From assembly GCA_001603105.1 (NCBI GenBank), contig LVBE01000029.1:1-48790 (forward strand): a DNA stretch of 48,790 bases, read 5' to 3'. The DNA is from Spirochaetales bacterium Spiro_03 (GTDB lineage Bacteria > Spirochaetota > Spirochaetia > Sphaerochaetales > Sphaerochaetaceae). Positions 25,493-34,804 of this stretch are shown one piece after another (the stretch's first letter is position 1; every line of letters starts with the position of its first letter). Made by a program: the position numbers and the translations under genes. The notes below the pieces were generated by a model, which saw only the letters and a list, made by a program, of their open reading frames with translations, had not been told where the DNA came from and searched no databases.

Positions 25493-26164
25493 CTACCACA
25501 CCCCGGGGATGAGGCGGTAGCGTACCCGACTCTTGTACTCCTCGTACCCCTCCAATTCCTGATCCAAGATCGCCTCTTCACCGCCGATGCGCACTACTAT
25601 CAACAACGGATAGCACAGAAAGATGACAAGTGAGACAAGGGAGCCCAGCACCAGGGGCAGGGCGAGGAACATGATGATGGAGGCGCTGTACATCGGGTGG
25701 CGAACTGTGCCATACAAACCGTCCTCGATGACCCGCTGTCCCTCCTCCACCACGACGGTGCGAGAGAGGTACTCATTCTGCAGCACCACCACCACAAATA
25801 GGGCATAGCCACCGAGAAAGAATATTGAGGAGCCGAAAACGAGCCATCCTGACACCATCGTCCAACCGAAACGGGCATCGAGGCCAGCACTCACCAAGCC
25901 CGCCACAAAGAGCAGCGACATCAGATGAGATATCACCTTCTGTCCTTGCCGCCCCTCCTTTGAGGAGAGGCGCCGTGCAAGAAGTGCTGGGTTCTGTATG
26001 AACAGCACAACGCCGAAGAGTGCCATCGGTATGAAGAGCAGGGCGAGAGCGAGCCATCCATTGGGAAAGTCAAACCCTCCGGCAGGCACAAACAACAACA
26101 AGGCCACCACTATGACCGTCAAGAGGTACTTCACCACTGCCTTGATCGCCAAACCCCGTCTCAC
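25493..26164 (-). CDS. isoprenylcysteine carboxyl methyltransferase-like membrane protein
   Basis: This is an inner-membrane protein of 223 residues from the GTG at 26164, with GGAGGG five bases upstream. An open frame to 26236 lacks such a site. It has about five hydrophobic helices. The C-terminal half carries the ICMT/PEMT SAM-binding hallmarks GLYGTVRHPMYSA and, near the end, EEAILDQELEGYEEYKSRV followed by YRLIPGVW. Bacterial members methylate small or lipid substrates that are mostly unknown. Bacteria do not prenylate proteins in the eukaryotic way, so the family name should not be read as function. It is the last intact gene of the minus-strand train from 37044. Confidence 0.8.
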   Translation of the reverse strand: MRRGLAIKAVVKYLLTVIVVALLLFVPAGGFDFPNGWLALALLFIPMALFGVVLFIQNPALLARRLSSKEGRQGQKVISHLMSLLFVAGLVSAGLDARFGWTMVSGWLVFGSSIFFLGGYALFVVVVLQNEYLSRTVVVEEGQRVIEDGLYGTVRHPMYSASIIMFLALPLVLGSLVSLVIFLCYPLLIVVRIGGEEAILDQELEGYEEYKSRVRYRLIPGVW

Positions 26165-26239
26165 TGAGACCCTCCGCTCTCTGTCTAGCGTACTATCGCT
26201 CAAGCCTCTGTGCAACAGTAGGAGGGCGCAGACCACCTG

Positions 26240-27385
26240 CTAGGCTTTTACCAAGAGCGCCACGCTCTCGGTATGGAAGGTCTGCGGGTAGAGGTCGAAG
26301 AGGCGCACTGACCGTAGATGATAGCCTTGCTGGGCAAATCGCCTGATGTCACGAGCCAGACTCGTCTCGTCACAGCTGACATAGACGATTCGCTGTGGCT
26401 GCCAGGAAGCGATCAAGGGTGGGAGGGAGACATCGAGGCCGGTGCGCGGAGGATCGACGATGACCGTGTCCACCCGGCCATGCTGACCCACTGCCCACGT
26501 CTCGGCCGCCATCGTGTAGAAGTCGGCTTCAGGGGCGTTACGGCGGGCGAAGGCGAGACACAGCTTGTGTCGCTCTACCGCTGTGACGCTGCGATTGGGC
26601 TTTTGGACGAAGGCAGCAAAGGTCCCCACCCCGCTGTAGAGGTCCATCACCCGATCTCCGATAGTCAAGGACTTCACATACGCTCCTAGGGAGGGCAACA
26701 ACAGTAGGTTGGACTGAAAGAAGACGGTGCTGTTCAGCGCGAAGGTCTTCCCCCCTACGGTGGTGACTATCTCCTCATCGAGGAGCACGGCACGCTCATT
26801 GTCAGCAAACGCCGGCACTTCGACCAGTCCGCTCTTTGAAATCTTGTTGGCGAACATCTGACGGCGAGCTGCCGCCAAGAGTCGTTGGGGATCAGAGAGG
26901 AGGGCGTTGAGGGGGTCGACAAGGACCGGGCAGCGAGCGATCTCAACGAGGGCGTTGCTCCCCCTGCCAAGGAACCCGACGCGTTTTTGATGCAGGTCGA
27001 CAAAGAAGCGGGCACGGCTACGGTAGCCCCACCCCTCTGATCGCACCTGTTCCTCCAAGGTATAGGAGCCCGGTTCAGCGCCTCCGATGCGCCTGAGGGT
27101 ATCGACGACGATCGCCTCCTTCAGTTCTGCCTGGTACCCCTGCCCTGCATACTGGAAGTCGCAACCGCCGCAGCTACCCCAGTAGGGGCACGGAGCTGCG
27201 ATACGTCTTGTGTTGGATTCGATGATCGTGGTTGCCGCAGCCCTGATGTAGGAGGCGTGCTCGCGCTGTACTGCCACATCGACCAGTTCACCGGGGAGCA
27301 CTTCGGAGACAAGGACCTGCTTGCCCTCACTGCTGAGGGCAAGGCCGAATCCCTGGGAGACGAGCTTCTCAATGCGAAGCTGCAT
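26240..27385 (-). CDS. class I SAM RNA methyltransferase, TrmA/RlmCD family (m5U)
   Basis: This enzyme forms 5-methyluridine in tRNA or 23S rRNA. The protein has 381 residues from the ATG at 27385, which lies inside the end of pepF (17-base overlap) with GGAG upstream. A TRAM-like N-terminal region is followed by the iron-sulfur cysteines C66, C72, C75 (CPYWGSCGGC) and C152. The SAM fold has DLYSGVGTF, then DPPRTG, the catalytic cysteine in YVSCDETSLARD, and the base glutamate in FHTESVALL. The cluster points to RlmC/RlmD (RumA/RumB) and not to TrmA. Which uridine it modifies (U747, U1939 or T54) cannot be decided from sequence alone. Confidence 0.88.
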   Translation of the reverse strand: MQLRIEKLVSQGFGLALSSEGKQVLVSEVLPGELVDVAVQREHASYIRAAATTIIESNTRRIAAPCPYWGSCGGCDFQYAGQGYQAELKEAIVVDTLRRIGGAEPGSYTLEEQVRSEGWGYRSRARFFVDLHQKRVGFLGRGSNALVEIARCPVLVDPLNALLSDPQRLLAAARRQMFANKISKSGLVEVPAFADNERAVLLDEEIVTTVGGKTFALNSTVFFQSNLLLLPSLGAYVKSLTIGDRVMDLYSGVGTFAAFVQKPNRSVTAVERHKLCLAFARRNAPEADFYTMAAETWAVGQHGRVDTVIVDPPRTGLDVSLPPLIASWQPQRIVYVSCDETSLARDIRRFAQQGYHLRSVRLFDLYPQTFHTESVALLVKA

Positions 27386-29114
27386 CAACGAGCTCCTCGA
27401 TATAGGTGTTGATAACCCCCATCGCCCCGTCCCAGAAGCGGTGGTCGGCAAGATCTATGGAGGCGAGAGCAGCTACATCGCGAACACTCATGCTGCCACT
27501 TGAGGCAAGGATCTTTTCGTACTGGTCGAAGAAGGCAGACCCTTGCTCCTGTGCCTGCGCAAAGAGGCCGAGGGCGAAGAGGAGGCCGAAGGCGTAGGGG
27601 TAGTTGTAGAAGGAGAACTCACAGCGATAGTAGTGGCTCTTGACCGCCCACATATAGCGATGGTAGATACCCAGCCCATCGCCATAGGTGCGTTTTTGTG
27701 CATCCTCCATCAAGGCGGAGAATTCGGCGGCACTGAGATCACCGGCGCCCCTCCTCTCGTAGACGGCACTCTCGAAATAGAAGCGGCTGAGGATATCGAC
27801 ACAGACCTGCGTCGAGTCCTGCAGGAAGTGCTCCACCAAGGTGATGCGCTCCTCCTCCGAGCTCTCCTTGAGCGCTCCCTGGAAGATCAGCTGCTCGCTG
27901 AAGATCGAGGCGGTCTCGGCGAGCGTCATCGGGTAGTTTCGAAGCAGGTAGGGCTTGTCCAGGACCACCGAGTCGTGCCAAGCGTGGCCAAGCTCGTGGG
28001 CAAGGGTCGACACCCCACCGAAGGAGTTGTCGAAGTTGGAGAGGATCCTGCTCTCCTTGGCCAGGGGGAAGGAGGTGTCGTAGGCACCCCCTACCTTGCC
28101 CGGGCGGCTGAAGGCATCGACCCACCCCTTCTTGAAAGCGTTGTCGGCAAAGGCGGCCATCTTGGGCGAGAAGGCGGAGAACTGCTTGACGATGAAGGCG
28201 TGCGCCTCCTCGTAGGTGTAGGGGCGGGCATGGGTGCCGACCGGGGCGAAGAGGTCAAAGAAGGCGAGCTCCTCGACGCCCAGCAGAGCCGCCTTCGCCT
28301 TCAGGTAGCGGCGGAAGTTGGGCAGGTTGGCCTCGATGGCGCCGATAAGCGAAGCGAGGATCTCACCGTCGATCCGTGATGTGGCAAGCGAGCGAGCCAG
28401 CGGGGAGTCCCACTTGCGCCGCTTGGCGAGGGTGAGGGTGGTACCGGTGACTCCATTGAGGGCTGCGGCGAAGGGGATCTCATACGCCTCAAAGAGGCTG
28501 ATCTCGCTCTCGTATGCCCTCTTTCTCACCTCGCGGTCCTTGTCGCTTGCCATGTTGCGTAGCTCAACGACACTCTTTGGACCCTCCTCTCCCCACTCGC
28601 AGCTGATCGCCGACCCCATCGCCTGCTGCAGGCGACTGAAGGCATCACCGCCACTGCGACCGAGATCTGCGGCAAGGTCCTCCATCTCAGCGCTCATCAG
28701 GTGGCGCTGCTCTTCAAGGAGCTGTGAGAGCGGGTAGCGGTAGGCAACAAGGTCACCACCTTCGGCCGTGCGCTCTGCGATCTCTTCGCCCCTGGTGGCA
28801 AGGAAGTTCATCAGACAGACCGAGGCCTTCTCAATCGAGAGGGAGACCTCCTCCGCCTGGCTTACCGCCCGTAGGCCGACTTCGCTTGAGGTGTTGAGGG
28901 TCAACACCGCCGAAGCGTAGGCGTAGAGGTTTGCGAAGCGATCGACAGTAGACTCAAAGCGGTCGACCGCCTCCTTGAGTTCACACCCCTCCTCTTTGAG
29001 GTACGCCTCCAAGGCGGTGGCCCCTTCGACAACCGAGGCGAGGTCGTTTGAGAACTCGACGCTCTCACAGCTTGGATAGATGGGAGACAGGTCCCACTCT
29101 GATGGTATCTTCAT
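27369..29114 (-). CDS. pepF: oligoendopeptidase F (M3 family)
   Basis: This is a cytoplasmic zinc metallopeptidase that trims oligopeptides. The protein has 581 residues from the ATG at 29114 (GGAG 8 bases upstream). A GTG three codons earlier overlaps that site. The zinc motif HELGH lies within LAHELGHAWHD, and the third ligand lies in LAETASIFSEQ, about 28 residues on, as in M3 peptidases. Substrate-closing segments such as YRCEFSFYNYPYAFG are typical of PepF. It sits 11 bases after a sigma54-type response regulator and overlaps the RNA methyltransferase gene. Co-transcription with the sensor pair and exporter could mean that it handles peptides linked to export, but that is speculation. 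Confidence 0.92.
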   Translation of the reverse strand: MKIPSEWDLSPIYPSCESVEFSNDLASVVEGATALEAYLKEEGCELKEAVDRFESTVDRFANLYAYASAVLTLNTSSEVGLRAVSQAEEVSLSIEKASVCLMNFLATRGEEIAERTAEGGDLVAYRYPLSQLLEEQRHLMSAEMEDLAADLGRSGGDAFSRLQQAMGSAISCEWGEEGPKSVVELRNMASDKDREVRKRAYESEISLFEAYEIPFAAALNGVTGTTLTLAKRRKWDSPLARSLATSRIDGEILASLIGAIEANLPNFRRYLKAKAALLGVEELAFFDLFAPVGTHARPYTYEEAHAFIVKQFSAFSPKMAAFADNAFKKGWVDAFSRPGKVGGAYDTSFPLAKESRILSNFDNSFGGVSTLAHELGHAWHDSVVLDKPYLLRNYPMTLAETASIFSEQLIFQGALKESSEEERITLVEHFLQDSTQVCVDILSRFYFESAVYERRGAGDLSAAEFSALMEDAQKRTYGDGLGIYHRYMWAVKSHYYRCEFSFYNYPYAFGLLFALGLFAQAQEQGSAFFDQYEKILASSGSMSVRDVAALASIDLADHRFWDGAMGVINTYIEELVDAASH

Positions 29115-29125
29115 ACTGTACACTC

Positions 29126-30481
29126 CTACAAATTCAACTCATACTCGGCGATCTTGTTGATCAAAGTCCGCCGGCTGATGCCCAGCTCCTCGGCAGCACG
29201 GGTGCGGTTGCCCTCCCAGCGATGCAGTGCCCTGATGATCGCTTCCATCTCGATCTCCTTCAGCGACCGTGGCTGTATCGCCGCCGGTCGCTCATCGACC
29301 TCGACTGAGGAGGCAAGCGGTACCGAGCCACGCAGGTCAAGCTCATCGCTTTGGATCACCTCGCCGTTTGCAAAGATCACGGCGCGCTCCAGGATATTCT
29401 CAAGCTCCCGCACATTGCCATAGAAGTCATGCTGACAGAGCAGATCCAGCGCAGAAGGAGAGAGGCCGACCACCTGATGGCCCATCTCAGCGCGCAAGCG
29501 CCTGAGGATGCCGGCAGCGAGGATCGGGATATCCTCTCGTCGCTGCCTGAGCGGGGGGATGCTGATCCTCACCACATTGAGGCGGTAGAAGAGGTCTTCA
29601 CGAAATGCGCCACTTTGGACTCGCTCCTCAAGGTTCTTGTTCGTCGCCGCGATGATCCGGGCATTGATCGGCATCGCGGTAGTCCCACCGAGTCGGGTGA
29701 TACGCTTCTCCTGGAGCACCCGTAGGATCTTTACCTGCAGAGACAGGGGCATATCCCCGATCTCATCGAGAAAGAGCGTACCACCGCTAGCCAACTCGAA
29801 CATCCCCGTCTTACGCCCGACCGCCCCGGTGAAGGCACCCTTCTCATAGCCAAAGAGCTCACTTTCCAGCAGATTCTCAGGCACCCCACCGATGTTGATG
29901 GCGACAAAGGGGCCGCTGTGCTGGGCGCTCTTGTGGTGGATCTCACGAGCGACGACCTCCTTGCCGGTCCCACTCTCGCCGGTGATGAGGACGATCGATG
30001 AGGTGTCGCTGATGCGCTCGATGACCTCCTTGATCCTCTTGATGGCAGCGCTCTCTCCGACAAAGACCGGTCCGGCCTCATCGGCCTTGCCCCTTCCCTC
30101 GCTCTCTACGACATTGCGCAGCTGCTGGGCGTCGACGAGCTTCTTAAGGCGGATGACGAGCTCCTCGGGATCAAAGGGCTTGATGATATAATCCTGTGCA
30201 CCCTCCTTGAGGGCGGTGACGGCGTCACTGATCTCCCCGTGGGCGCTGATCATGATGATGGGCATGCGAAAGCCTTCGCTTCGAATCCATTTGATCAGCG
30301 ACAGGCCATCCATGCCAGGCATCTTCAAGTCAATGAGGCAGGCGTCGTAGTGCTCTTCGCTGAGCATCCGCTGCGCCGAGAGGCCATTCTCTGCACAATC
30401 ACTGTCGATGCCATCGAGGCTTAGGTAGCGGCGCATCAGAAGACGGATGTTGGGCTCATCATCGACGATCAGAATTCTCAT
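29126..30481 (-). CDS. sigma54-dependent response regulator (NtrC/AtoC type)
   Basis: This is a cytoplasmic activator that opens sigma54 promoters when phosphorylated. The 451-residue protein has a receiver domain with acidic pocket D7-D8, phospho-acceptor D51 and K101, an AAA+ domain with Walker A GESGTGKE at 168-175 and the sigma54-contact loop GAFTGA at 215-220, and a Fis-type helix-turn-helix at the C-terminus (TRAAEELGISRRTLINKI). All key residues are intact, so it should act through sigma54. Its ATG overlaps the kinase stop by 4 bases. I looked for a -24/-12 site before the tolC-like gene and found none with correct spacing, so its targets are probably elsewhere. Confidence 0.93.
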   Translation of the reverse strand: MRILIVDDEPNIRLLMRRYLSLDGIDSDCAENGLSAQRMLSEEHYDACLIDLKMPGMDGLSLIKWIRSEGFRMPIIMISAHGEISDAVTALKEGAQDYIIKPFDPEELVIRLKKLVDAQQLRNVVESEGRGKADEAGPVFVGESAAIKRIKEVIERISDTSSIVLITGESGTGKEVVAREIHHKSAQHSGPFVAINIGGVPENLLESELFGYEKGAFTGAVGRKTGMFELASGGTLFLDEIGDMPLSLQVKILRVLQEKRITRLGGTTAMPINARIIAATNKNLEERVQSGAFREDLFYRLNVVRISIPPLRQRREDIPILAAGILRRLRAEMGHQVVGLSPSALDLLCQHDFYGNVRELENILERAVIFANGEVIQSDELDLRGSVPLASSVEVDERPAAIQPRSLKEIEMEAIIRALHRWEGNRTRAAEELGISRRTLINKIAEYELNL

Positions 30482-31806
30482 GGTGTGTCCTTTGTCCCTT
30501 TCTTGCTCGGGTGGATGCTTTTGGGCAGCGTCACTTCGGCGACCGTCCCTCCGCCGTCTCGACGATAGAGGCGAAGGGTGCCGCCTCGGGCTTTGACGAA
30601 CTGGCGCGAGATGGAGAGGCCGATGCCCGAGCCATGGATCTTGGTCGTGAAGAAGGGGTCGAAGATCTTGCGTGCCTCAGTTGCCGGAATTCCAGATCCC
30701 CGGTCCATGATGTAGATGTGCAGGGTATTACGCTTGCCGCTGATGATCTCAACTTCGACGTTGGGATCACCATCACCTGCGCTTTCTACGGCATTCTTGA
30801 GCAGGTTCTCAAAGACCGAACGGGCCCGATCCTCATCGAAGTCGATGTAGTGGCGCCGTTCGCTAAAAAAGGCGATTGGTTTGTCAAAGCATTTGATCAA
30901 CGTCTCCAAAAGCTCGTTCAGATCGACTTGCACCGGGTTGCCTAAGGGATTGCGCAGGAAATCACTGACCTTGTTGGTCAATAGGGAGAGGCGGTTCAGC
31001 TCCTGGTCGATGACGACCAAGTCCCCGTCATAGGCCGGTGGCAGCGTCTTCTTCAAGAGAGCGAGCTGGATCGTGATGGCGCTGAGCGGATTCTTGATCT
31101 CATGCGTCAGTGTACGGGCAGCCTGGCCCAGGTTCACCAGGCTCTCCTGCTTGGCGAGGGTTTCGCGGTAGCGGCGGTTGGAGCGATAGATGTTCAGCAC
31201 CAAGAGAAAGAGGGCGATGAGCACCAGCGTAGAGACAATGCCGATGGCTCCGATCAACACCAGGCGCTGGTGGTACGCCTCCCCATCGAAGTGGAGGTAG
31301 AGTACATCAGGAAAATCGATGGGGGTAGGCAGCAGCCCACTCTCGGTAAGGGTGAGCTGGCCGGTATCAAGGAGGATCGTCAGGCGGCTGAAGCGGATGT
31401 ACTCGATCATCTTGGTGGCGCGGTTGTACGACGCCACCCCGGTATTGGGGTTGGATTTGTTGATCAACTCAAGTGAGGATGAAAACCGATCCAGCGGGAT
31501 GGTCATCGGCACATTGCCGAGGCTGAGCACCCGCCTGCCCATCGAGCTATACACCCCGATGCCGCTGACATGCTCTTCGGCCATCGTCTTCAACGCTTTG
31601 GCCGTAGAGTCCTGCAGGGCGAGGAAGACGGAGTTGAAGGCTCGTTCTGCCTCGCTCTGCATCCGAAGCTGCTCGCGTTCAATGAGGGCCGTGGTCAGGA
31701 AGGCGACGAGGAAGATGAGCAGCAGAAAGGCAATGACAAGACTGGTGATGACAATGAATGGCTCTTTTGCATCACCGATCACCCATCGTGTCCGCCCTCT
31801 CTTCAA
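30478..31806 (-). CDS. two-component sensor histidine kinase
   Basis: This is an inner-membrane sensor of 442 residues with two membrane helices (about 17-40 and 183-206) enclosing a periplasmic domain of about 140 residues, then a short linker, a dimerisation domain with the phospho-acceptor H235 in LTHEIKNPL, and an ATPase domain with N (LLKNAVES), G1 (DRGSGIP) and G2 (GSGIGLSI) boxes. It pairs with the overlapping response regulator gene. It lies 20 bases after the MacB-type permease, so it may sense envelope stress or the exporter's cargo (inference from position). The signal is unknown. The periplasmic domain matched no family I recognise. Confidence 0.92.
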   Translation of the reverse strand: MKRGRTRWVIGDAKEPFIVITSLVIAFLLLIFLVAFLTTALIEREQLRMQSEAERAFNSVFLALQDSTAKALKTMAEEHVSGIGVYSSMGRRVLSLGNVPMTIPLDRFSSSLELINKSNPNTGVASYNRATKMIEYIRFSRLTILLDTGQLTLTESGLLPTPIDFPDVLYLHFDGEAYHQRLVLIGAIGIVSTLVLIALFLLVLNIYRSNRRYRETLAKQESLVNLGQAARTLTHEIKNPLSAITIQLALLKKTLPPAYDGDLVVIDQELNRLSLLTNKVSDFLRNPLGNPVQVDLNELLETLIKCFDKPIAFFSERRHYIDFDEDRARSVFENLLKNAVESAGDGDPNVEVEIISGKRNTLHIYIMDRGSGIPATEARKIFDPFFTTKIHGSGIGLSISRQFVKARGGTLRLYRRDGGGTVAEVTLPKSIHPSKKGTKDTP

Positions 31807-31826
31807 TTATCACACCCCCGTACGGA

Positions 31827-33008
31827 TCACTCGTAGTTCAATGCTTCGATCGGGTCCAGGCGTGACGCCTTCATAGCCGGATACCAGCCAAAGAAGATAC
31901 CGACGAACATCGAGAAACCCATGGCAAGTATGAACGAGGCATATGATAAATGCAACGACCAATCGAGCATGTTGGTCACAACTAGGCTGAGCAGCGAGCC
32001 CAAGCCGATGCCCAACACACCGCCTAGCAGCGTCAACGTCAGCGCCTCGACAAGGAACTGGCCACGGATGACGTTGGGGCTCGCACCCAGTGCCTTGCGC
32101 ACGCCGATCTCCTTGGTTCGCTCAGCCACCGAAACCAGCATGATGTTCATGATCCCAATGCCCCCAACCAAGAGGCTGATAGCTGCGATGAGGGCGAGGA
32201 AGGAGCTGAAGGTAGAGGTAATCTGCTCGGCCATCTCGGCAAGCGATGCCGGGCTGAAGATGCTGTAGCCGTCGGTGCCGACGATATTGTCCAGATATTC
32301 AGTGATCCGGTCACTGACCTCGATGGTCTCATACCCCTCAGCGATCTTCACCACATAGGAGCCGACGCTAGTGGTCCTGATGAAGCGTTGACTGTAGGTG
32401 TTGTATGGGATGAAGACCGTCCGGTCATAGGAGAGACTGAAGGTGGCATCCTTGCTCTCCAGAACTCCGACGACCAGGTAGCTCTTGGCCTGGGTGCGAA
32501 AGAGACTGACATACTGGCCCACCGCTTCCTGTCCGGGGAAGAGATCGGCGGCGATTCCTGAACCGAGGACCACCACTTGACGCCGGTTGATGTTATCGAT
32601 GGCAGAGAAGAACTCGCCTTCTGCATACTCGAGGTTCAGCGTCGAGCCATAGGTGCTGAGCACACCAGAGACAGAGGCGCTGACTGACTCCTTGCCGTTA
32701 CGGATCCGGGCATTTGAACTATTTTGTGGCAGGACCGCACCGACTCCGTCGACATCGCTGCGCAGCATATCGCCGAATGCCTCATCGAAGATGCCGCTGC
32801 TGCGCTGCCCTGATGAGGGGAAGATCGTGACCATATCGAGGCCGCCGACGGCGATGGAGTCGGTGATTGACTTGGAAGCACTGTCGCCGATGGTGAGGAT
32901 GGCAACGACCGAGGCGACACCGATGACAATTCCCAGAAGACTGAGCACGGTGCGCATCTTCGAGCCGCGCATGGCATTGAAGGCGAGTTTGATGTTTTCG
33001 ATCAGCAT
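31827..33008 (-). CDS. MacB-type ABC transporter permease
   Basis: This is an inner-membrane subunit of 393 residues from the ATG at 33008, one base after the ATPase stop and behind GGAGG. A longer frame to 33176 only overlaps the ATPase gene. The topology is that of type VII ABC (MacB/FtsX) systems: one N-terminal helix (SLLGIVIGVASVVAILTIG), a large periplasmic domain (about residues 45-265), then three C-terminal helices with ISLLVGGIGIMNIMLVSVAE and ERTKEIGVRKALGA. Such systems are mechanotransducers that push periplasmic cargo through a TolC duct and do not carry it across the inner membrane. The adaptor and TolC-like genes are directly upstream. Confidence 0.92.
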   Translation of the reverse strand: MLIENIKLAFNAMRGSKMRTVLSLLGIVIGVASVVAILTIGDSASKSITDSIAVGGLDMVTIFPSSGQRSSGIFDEAFGDMLRSDVDGVGAVLPQNSSNARIRNGKESVSASVSGVLSTYGSTLNLEYAEGEFFSAIDNINRRQVVVLGSGIAADLFPGQEAVGQYVSLFRTQAKSYLVVGVLESKDATFSLSYDRTVFIPYNTYSQRFIRTTSVGSYVVKIAEGYETIEVSDRITEYLDNIVGTDGYSIFSPASLAEMAEQITSTFSSFLALIAAISLLVGGIGIMNIMLVSVAERTKEIGVRKALGASPNVIRGQFLVEALTLTLLGGVLGIGLGSLLSLVVTNMLDWSLHLSYASFILAMGFSMFVGIFFGWYPAMKASRLDPIEALNYE

Positions 33009-33009
33009 G

Positions 33010-33684
33010 TCAGGCCTCCACCTTGCCGTCGCGGAGGTGGATCTGGCGGTGGCACCGCATCCCCAAGTCGCGGTCATGGGTGACGAGGACGACAGTCCGC
33101 CCTTCGCTGTTGAGCTCCTCAAAGAGCTCCATGATCTGCCCTCCGGTGCGGCTGTCCAGCGCCCCGGTCGGCTCATCGGCGAGCAAGATCGTCGGGTTGT
33201 TCACCAAAGCCCGGGCGATGGCGACACGCTGCTTTTGTCCTCCGCTGAGCTCATTGGGCCGGTGGTCCATCCGGTCGGCCAACCCTACCCGCTCCAAGGC
33301 ATGGATAGCCCGGCTTTTTCGCTCCCTGACTGAGACGCCTGCATAGAGCAGGGGGGTGATGACATTGTCCAAAGCGGACAGTTTGCCCAAGAGGTTGAAC
33401 TGCTGGAAGATGAAGCCTACCTTGCGGTTTCTAATGTAGGCTAACTCGGCTTCATTGAGCCCAGCAGTATTCTCCCCATCGATGTCGATGTAGCCACTGG
33501 TAGGGGTGTCGAGGCAGCCGATGAGGTTCATCATCGTTGACTTGCCGCTACCCGATGGCCCCATGATGGCGGTGAACTCACCGCGGGTGATGTCAACCGA
33601 CACCCCATCGAGGGCCTTGACGACAAACTCACCCATCAGGTAGTAGCGAGAGACATCCTCTAGGCGTATTACGCTATCGGCCAT
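33010..33684 (-). CDS. MacB-type ABC transporter ATP-binding protein
   Basis: This cytoplasmic ATPase of 224 residues belongs to the LolD/MacB class. Walker A GPSGSGKST is at 42-50, the signature LSGGQKQRVAIARAL comes before Walker B ILLADEPTGALD, and the H-loop is in LVTHDRD. The gene lies between the adaptor (1-base gap) and the permease (1-base gap), so the four genes are one transcript with matched expression. In MacB the ATPase is fused to the permease. Here it is a separate polypeptide, the common arrangement outside proteobacteria. Confidence 0.94.
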   Translation of the reverse strand: MADSVIRLEDVSRYYLMGEFVVKALDGVSVDITRGEFTAIMGPSGSGKSTMMNLIGCLDTPTSGYIDIDGENTAGLNEAELAYIRNRKVGFIFQQFNLLGKLSALDNVITPLLYAGVSVRERKSRAIHALERVGLADRMDHRPNELSGGQKQRVAIARALVNNPTILLADEPTGALDSRTGGQIMELFEELNSEGRTVVLVTHDRDLGMRCHRQIHLRDGKVEA

Positions 33685-33685
33685 A

Positions 33686-34792
33686 TCAGAACATCCTCAT
33701 CTGCTGCCCCATCTGTGGCCGATCCCCGAGGGCGGCGAAGGGGTTTGAGGTAACGGTGAGACGCACAACCAATGTGTCACCGACCTTGATGTCTCCGCTG
33801 AGGACCTGGCTCATTCCCTCACCGAGGTACTTGACCGTCACCGGGACTTTGGTCGTCGTACCATCGGCGAGCTTCTTGGTCACGGTGCTGCTGCCTCGGC
33901 TGGTGGTCACGGCATTCTGGGGAATGAGCATGACCTTGGCCTCCCCTTCGCTGGTGATCGATCCATCGAAGGTGTAGCCTGGGGCGATCGATGATGGGGG
34001 CGACGGAATCTTCAGCTCGACGTCCATGACACCGATACCCTGGTTGGTGTAGCGCCCGATCATGGGGATGTAGTCGACCACAGCTTCGATCGAAGAGTCA
34101 GGATAGGAGTCGAAGTGCAGCACAGCCCGCTGTCCGAGTTCTACATACTGCATGTCGATCTCATCGATCTCAACGGTCGCCTTCAGGGTATCGCGGTCGA
34201 TGATCGTCATCGCCGCTGAGCCGGCGTCAAAGTAATCGCCTACGTTGACATTCACTGAAGCGACGACCCCATCGAAGTTGGCATAGGCACGAGTGTTGTC
34301 CAAGAGTTTCTTTGCCGAGGCGAGCTGCATCTCTAGCAAGTCGATGTCGCGCTGGCCCCCGGTGAGGCGCATCTTCTCCAGATTCGCCTCAATGGTCGCT
34401 ACGTTGTAGCGCTGGCTCGTATCGTCGATGGCGATGAGGACGTCGCCCTTAGCGACACGCTGGCCCTCCTTCACATACACATCGGTGACCGTGCCGCTCG
34501 CGCGTAGCAGAACCTTCTGGATGTCGTTGGGCTCCACATAGCCGGAGAGATCGATGGTGGAGGTGAAGACCGATTCGGTGACCTTCGCCTCAACTTCCTT
34601 GACCGCAGCGATTGGCGCTTTCTTCTCGCTCCAAGGAAGGCGGTCATTCTGCTGGTAGAACCGATAGAGGTAGAAGCTTGCGCCGATGAGGGCGATGATG
34701 ATCACCGCTGTGATGATGCGCCTGATGCGCTGGCGCCGCATTTTCTTGCGCAGCTGGTTTCGTACGTGGTTTTCGCTTCTGTTCTCGCTCAT
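33686..34792 (-). CDS. MacA/HlyD-type periplasmic adaptor protein
   Basis: This membrane fusion protein of 368 residues bridges the MacB-type pump to the TolC-like duct. It has a very basic N-terminus (NQLRKKMRRQRIRRI), a membrane helix at about 25-44, a lipoyl half-motif (ASGTVTDVYVKEGQRVAKGD near 94-113), a short helical hairpin (about 125-165), the second lipoyl half (FDGVVASVNVNVGDYF), then beta-barrel and membrane-proximal domains. The hairpin is short compared with MacA of E. coli. The C-terminal tail is methionine- and glutamine-rich (RPQMGQQMRMF). It begins 12 bases after the TolC-like gene. Confidence 0.9.
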   Translation of the reverse strand: MSENRSENHVRNQLRKKMRRQRIRRIITAVIIIALIGASFYLYRFYQQNDRLPWSEKKAPIAAVKEVEAKVTESVFTSTIDLSGYVEPNDIQKVLLRASGTVTDVYVKEGQRVAKGDVLIAIDDTSQRYNVATIEANLEKMRLTGGQRDIDLLEMQLASAKKLLDNTRAYANFDGVVASVNVNVGDYFDAGSAAMTIIDRDTLKATVEIDEIDMQYVELGQRAVLHFDSYPDSSIEAVVDYIPMIGRYTNQGIGVMDVELKIPSPPSSIAPGYTFDGSITSEGEAKVMLIPQNAVTTSRGSSTVTKKLADGTTTKVPVTVKYLGEGMSQVLSGDIKVGDTLVVRLTVTSNPFAALGDRPQMGQQMRMF

Positions 34793-34804
34793 TGATTTCC
34801 TTCC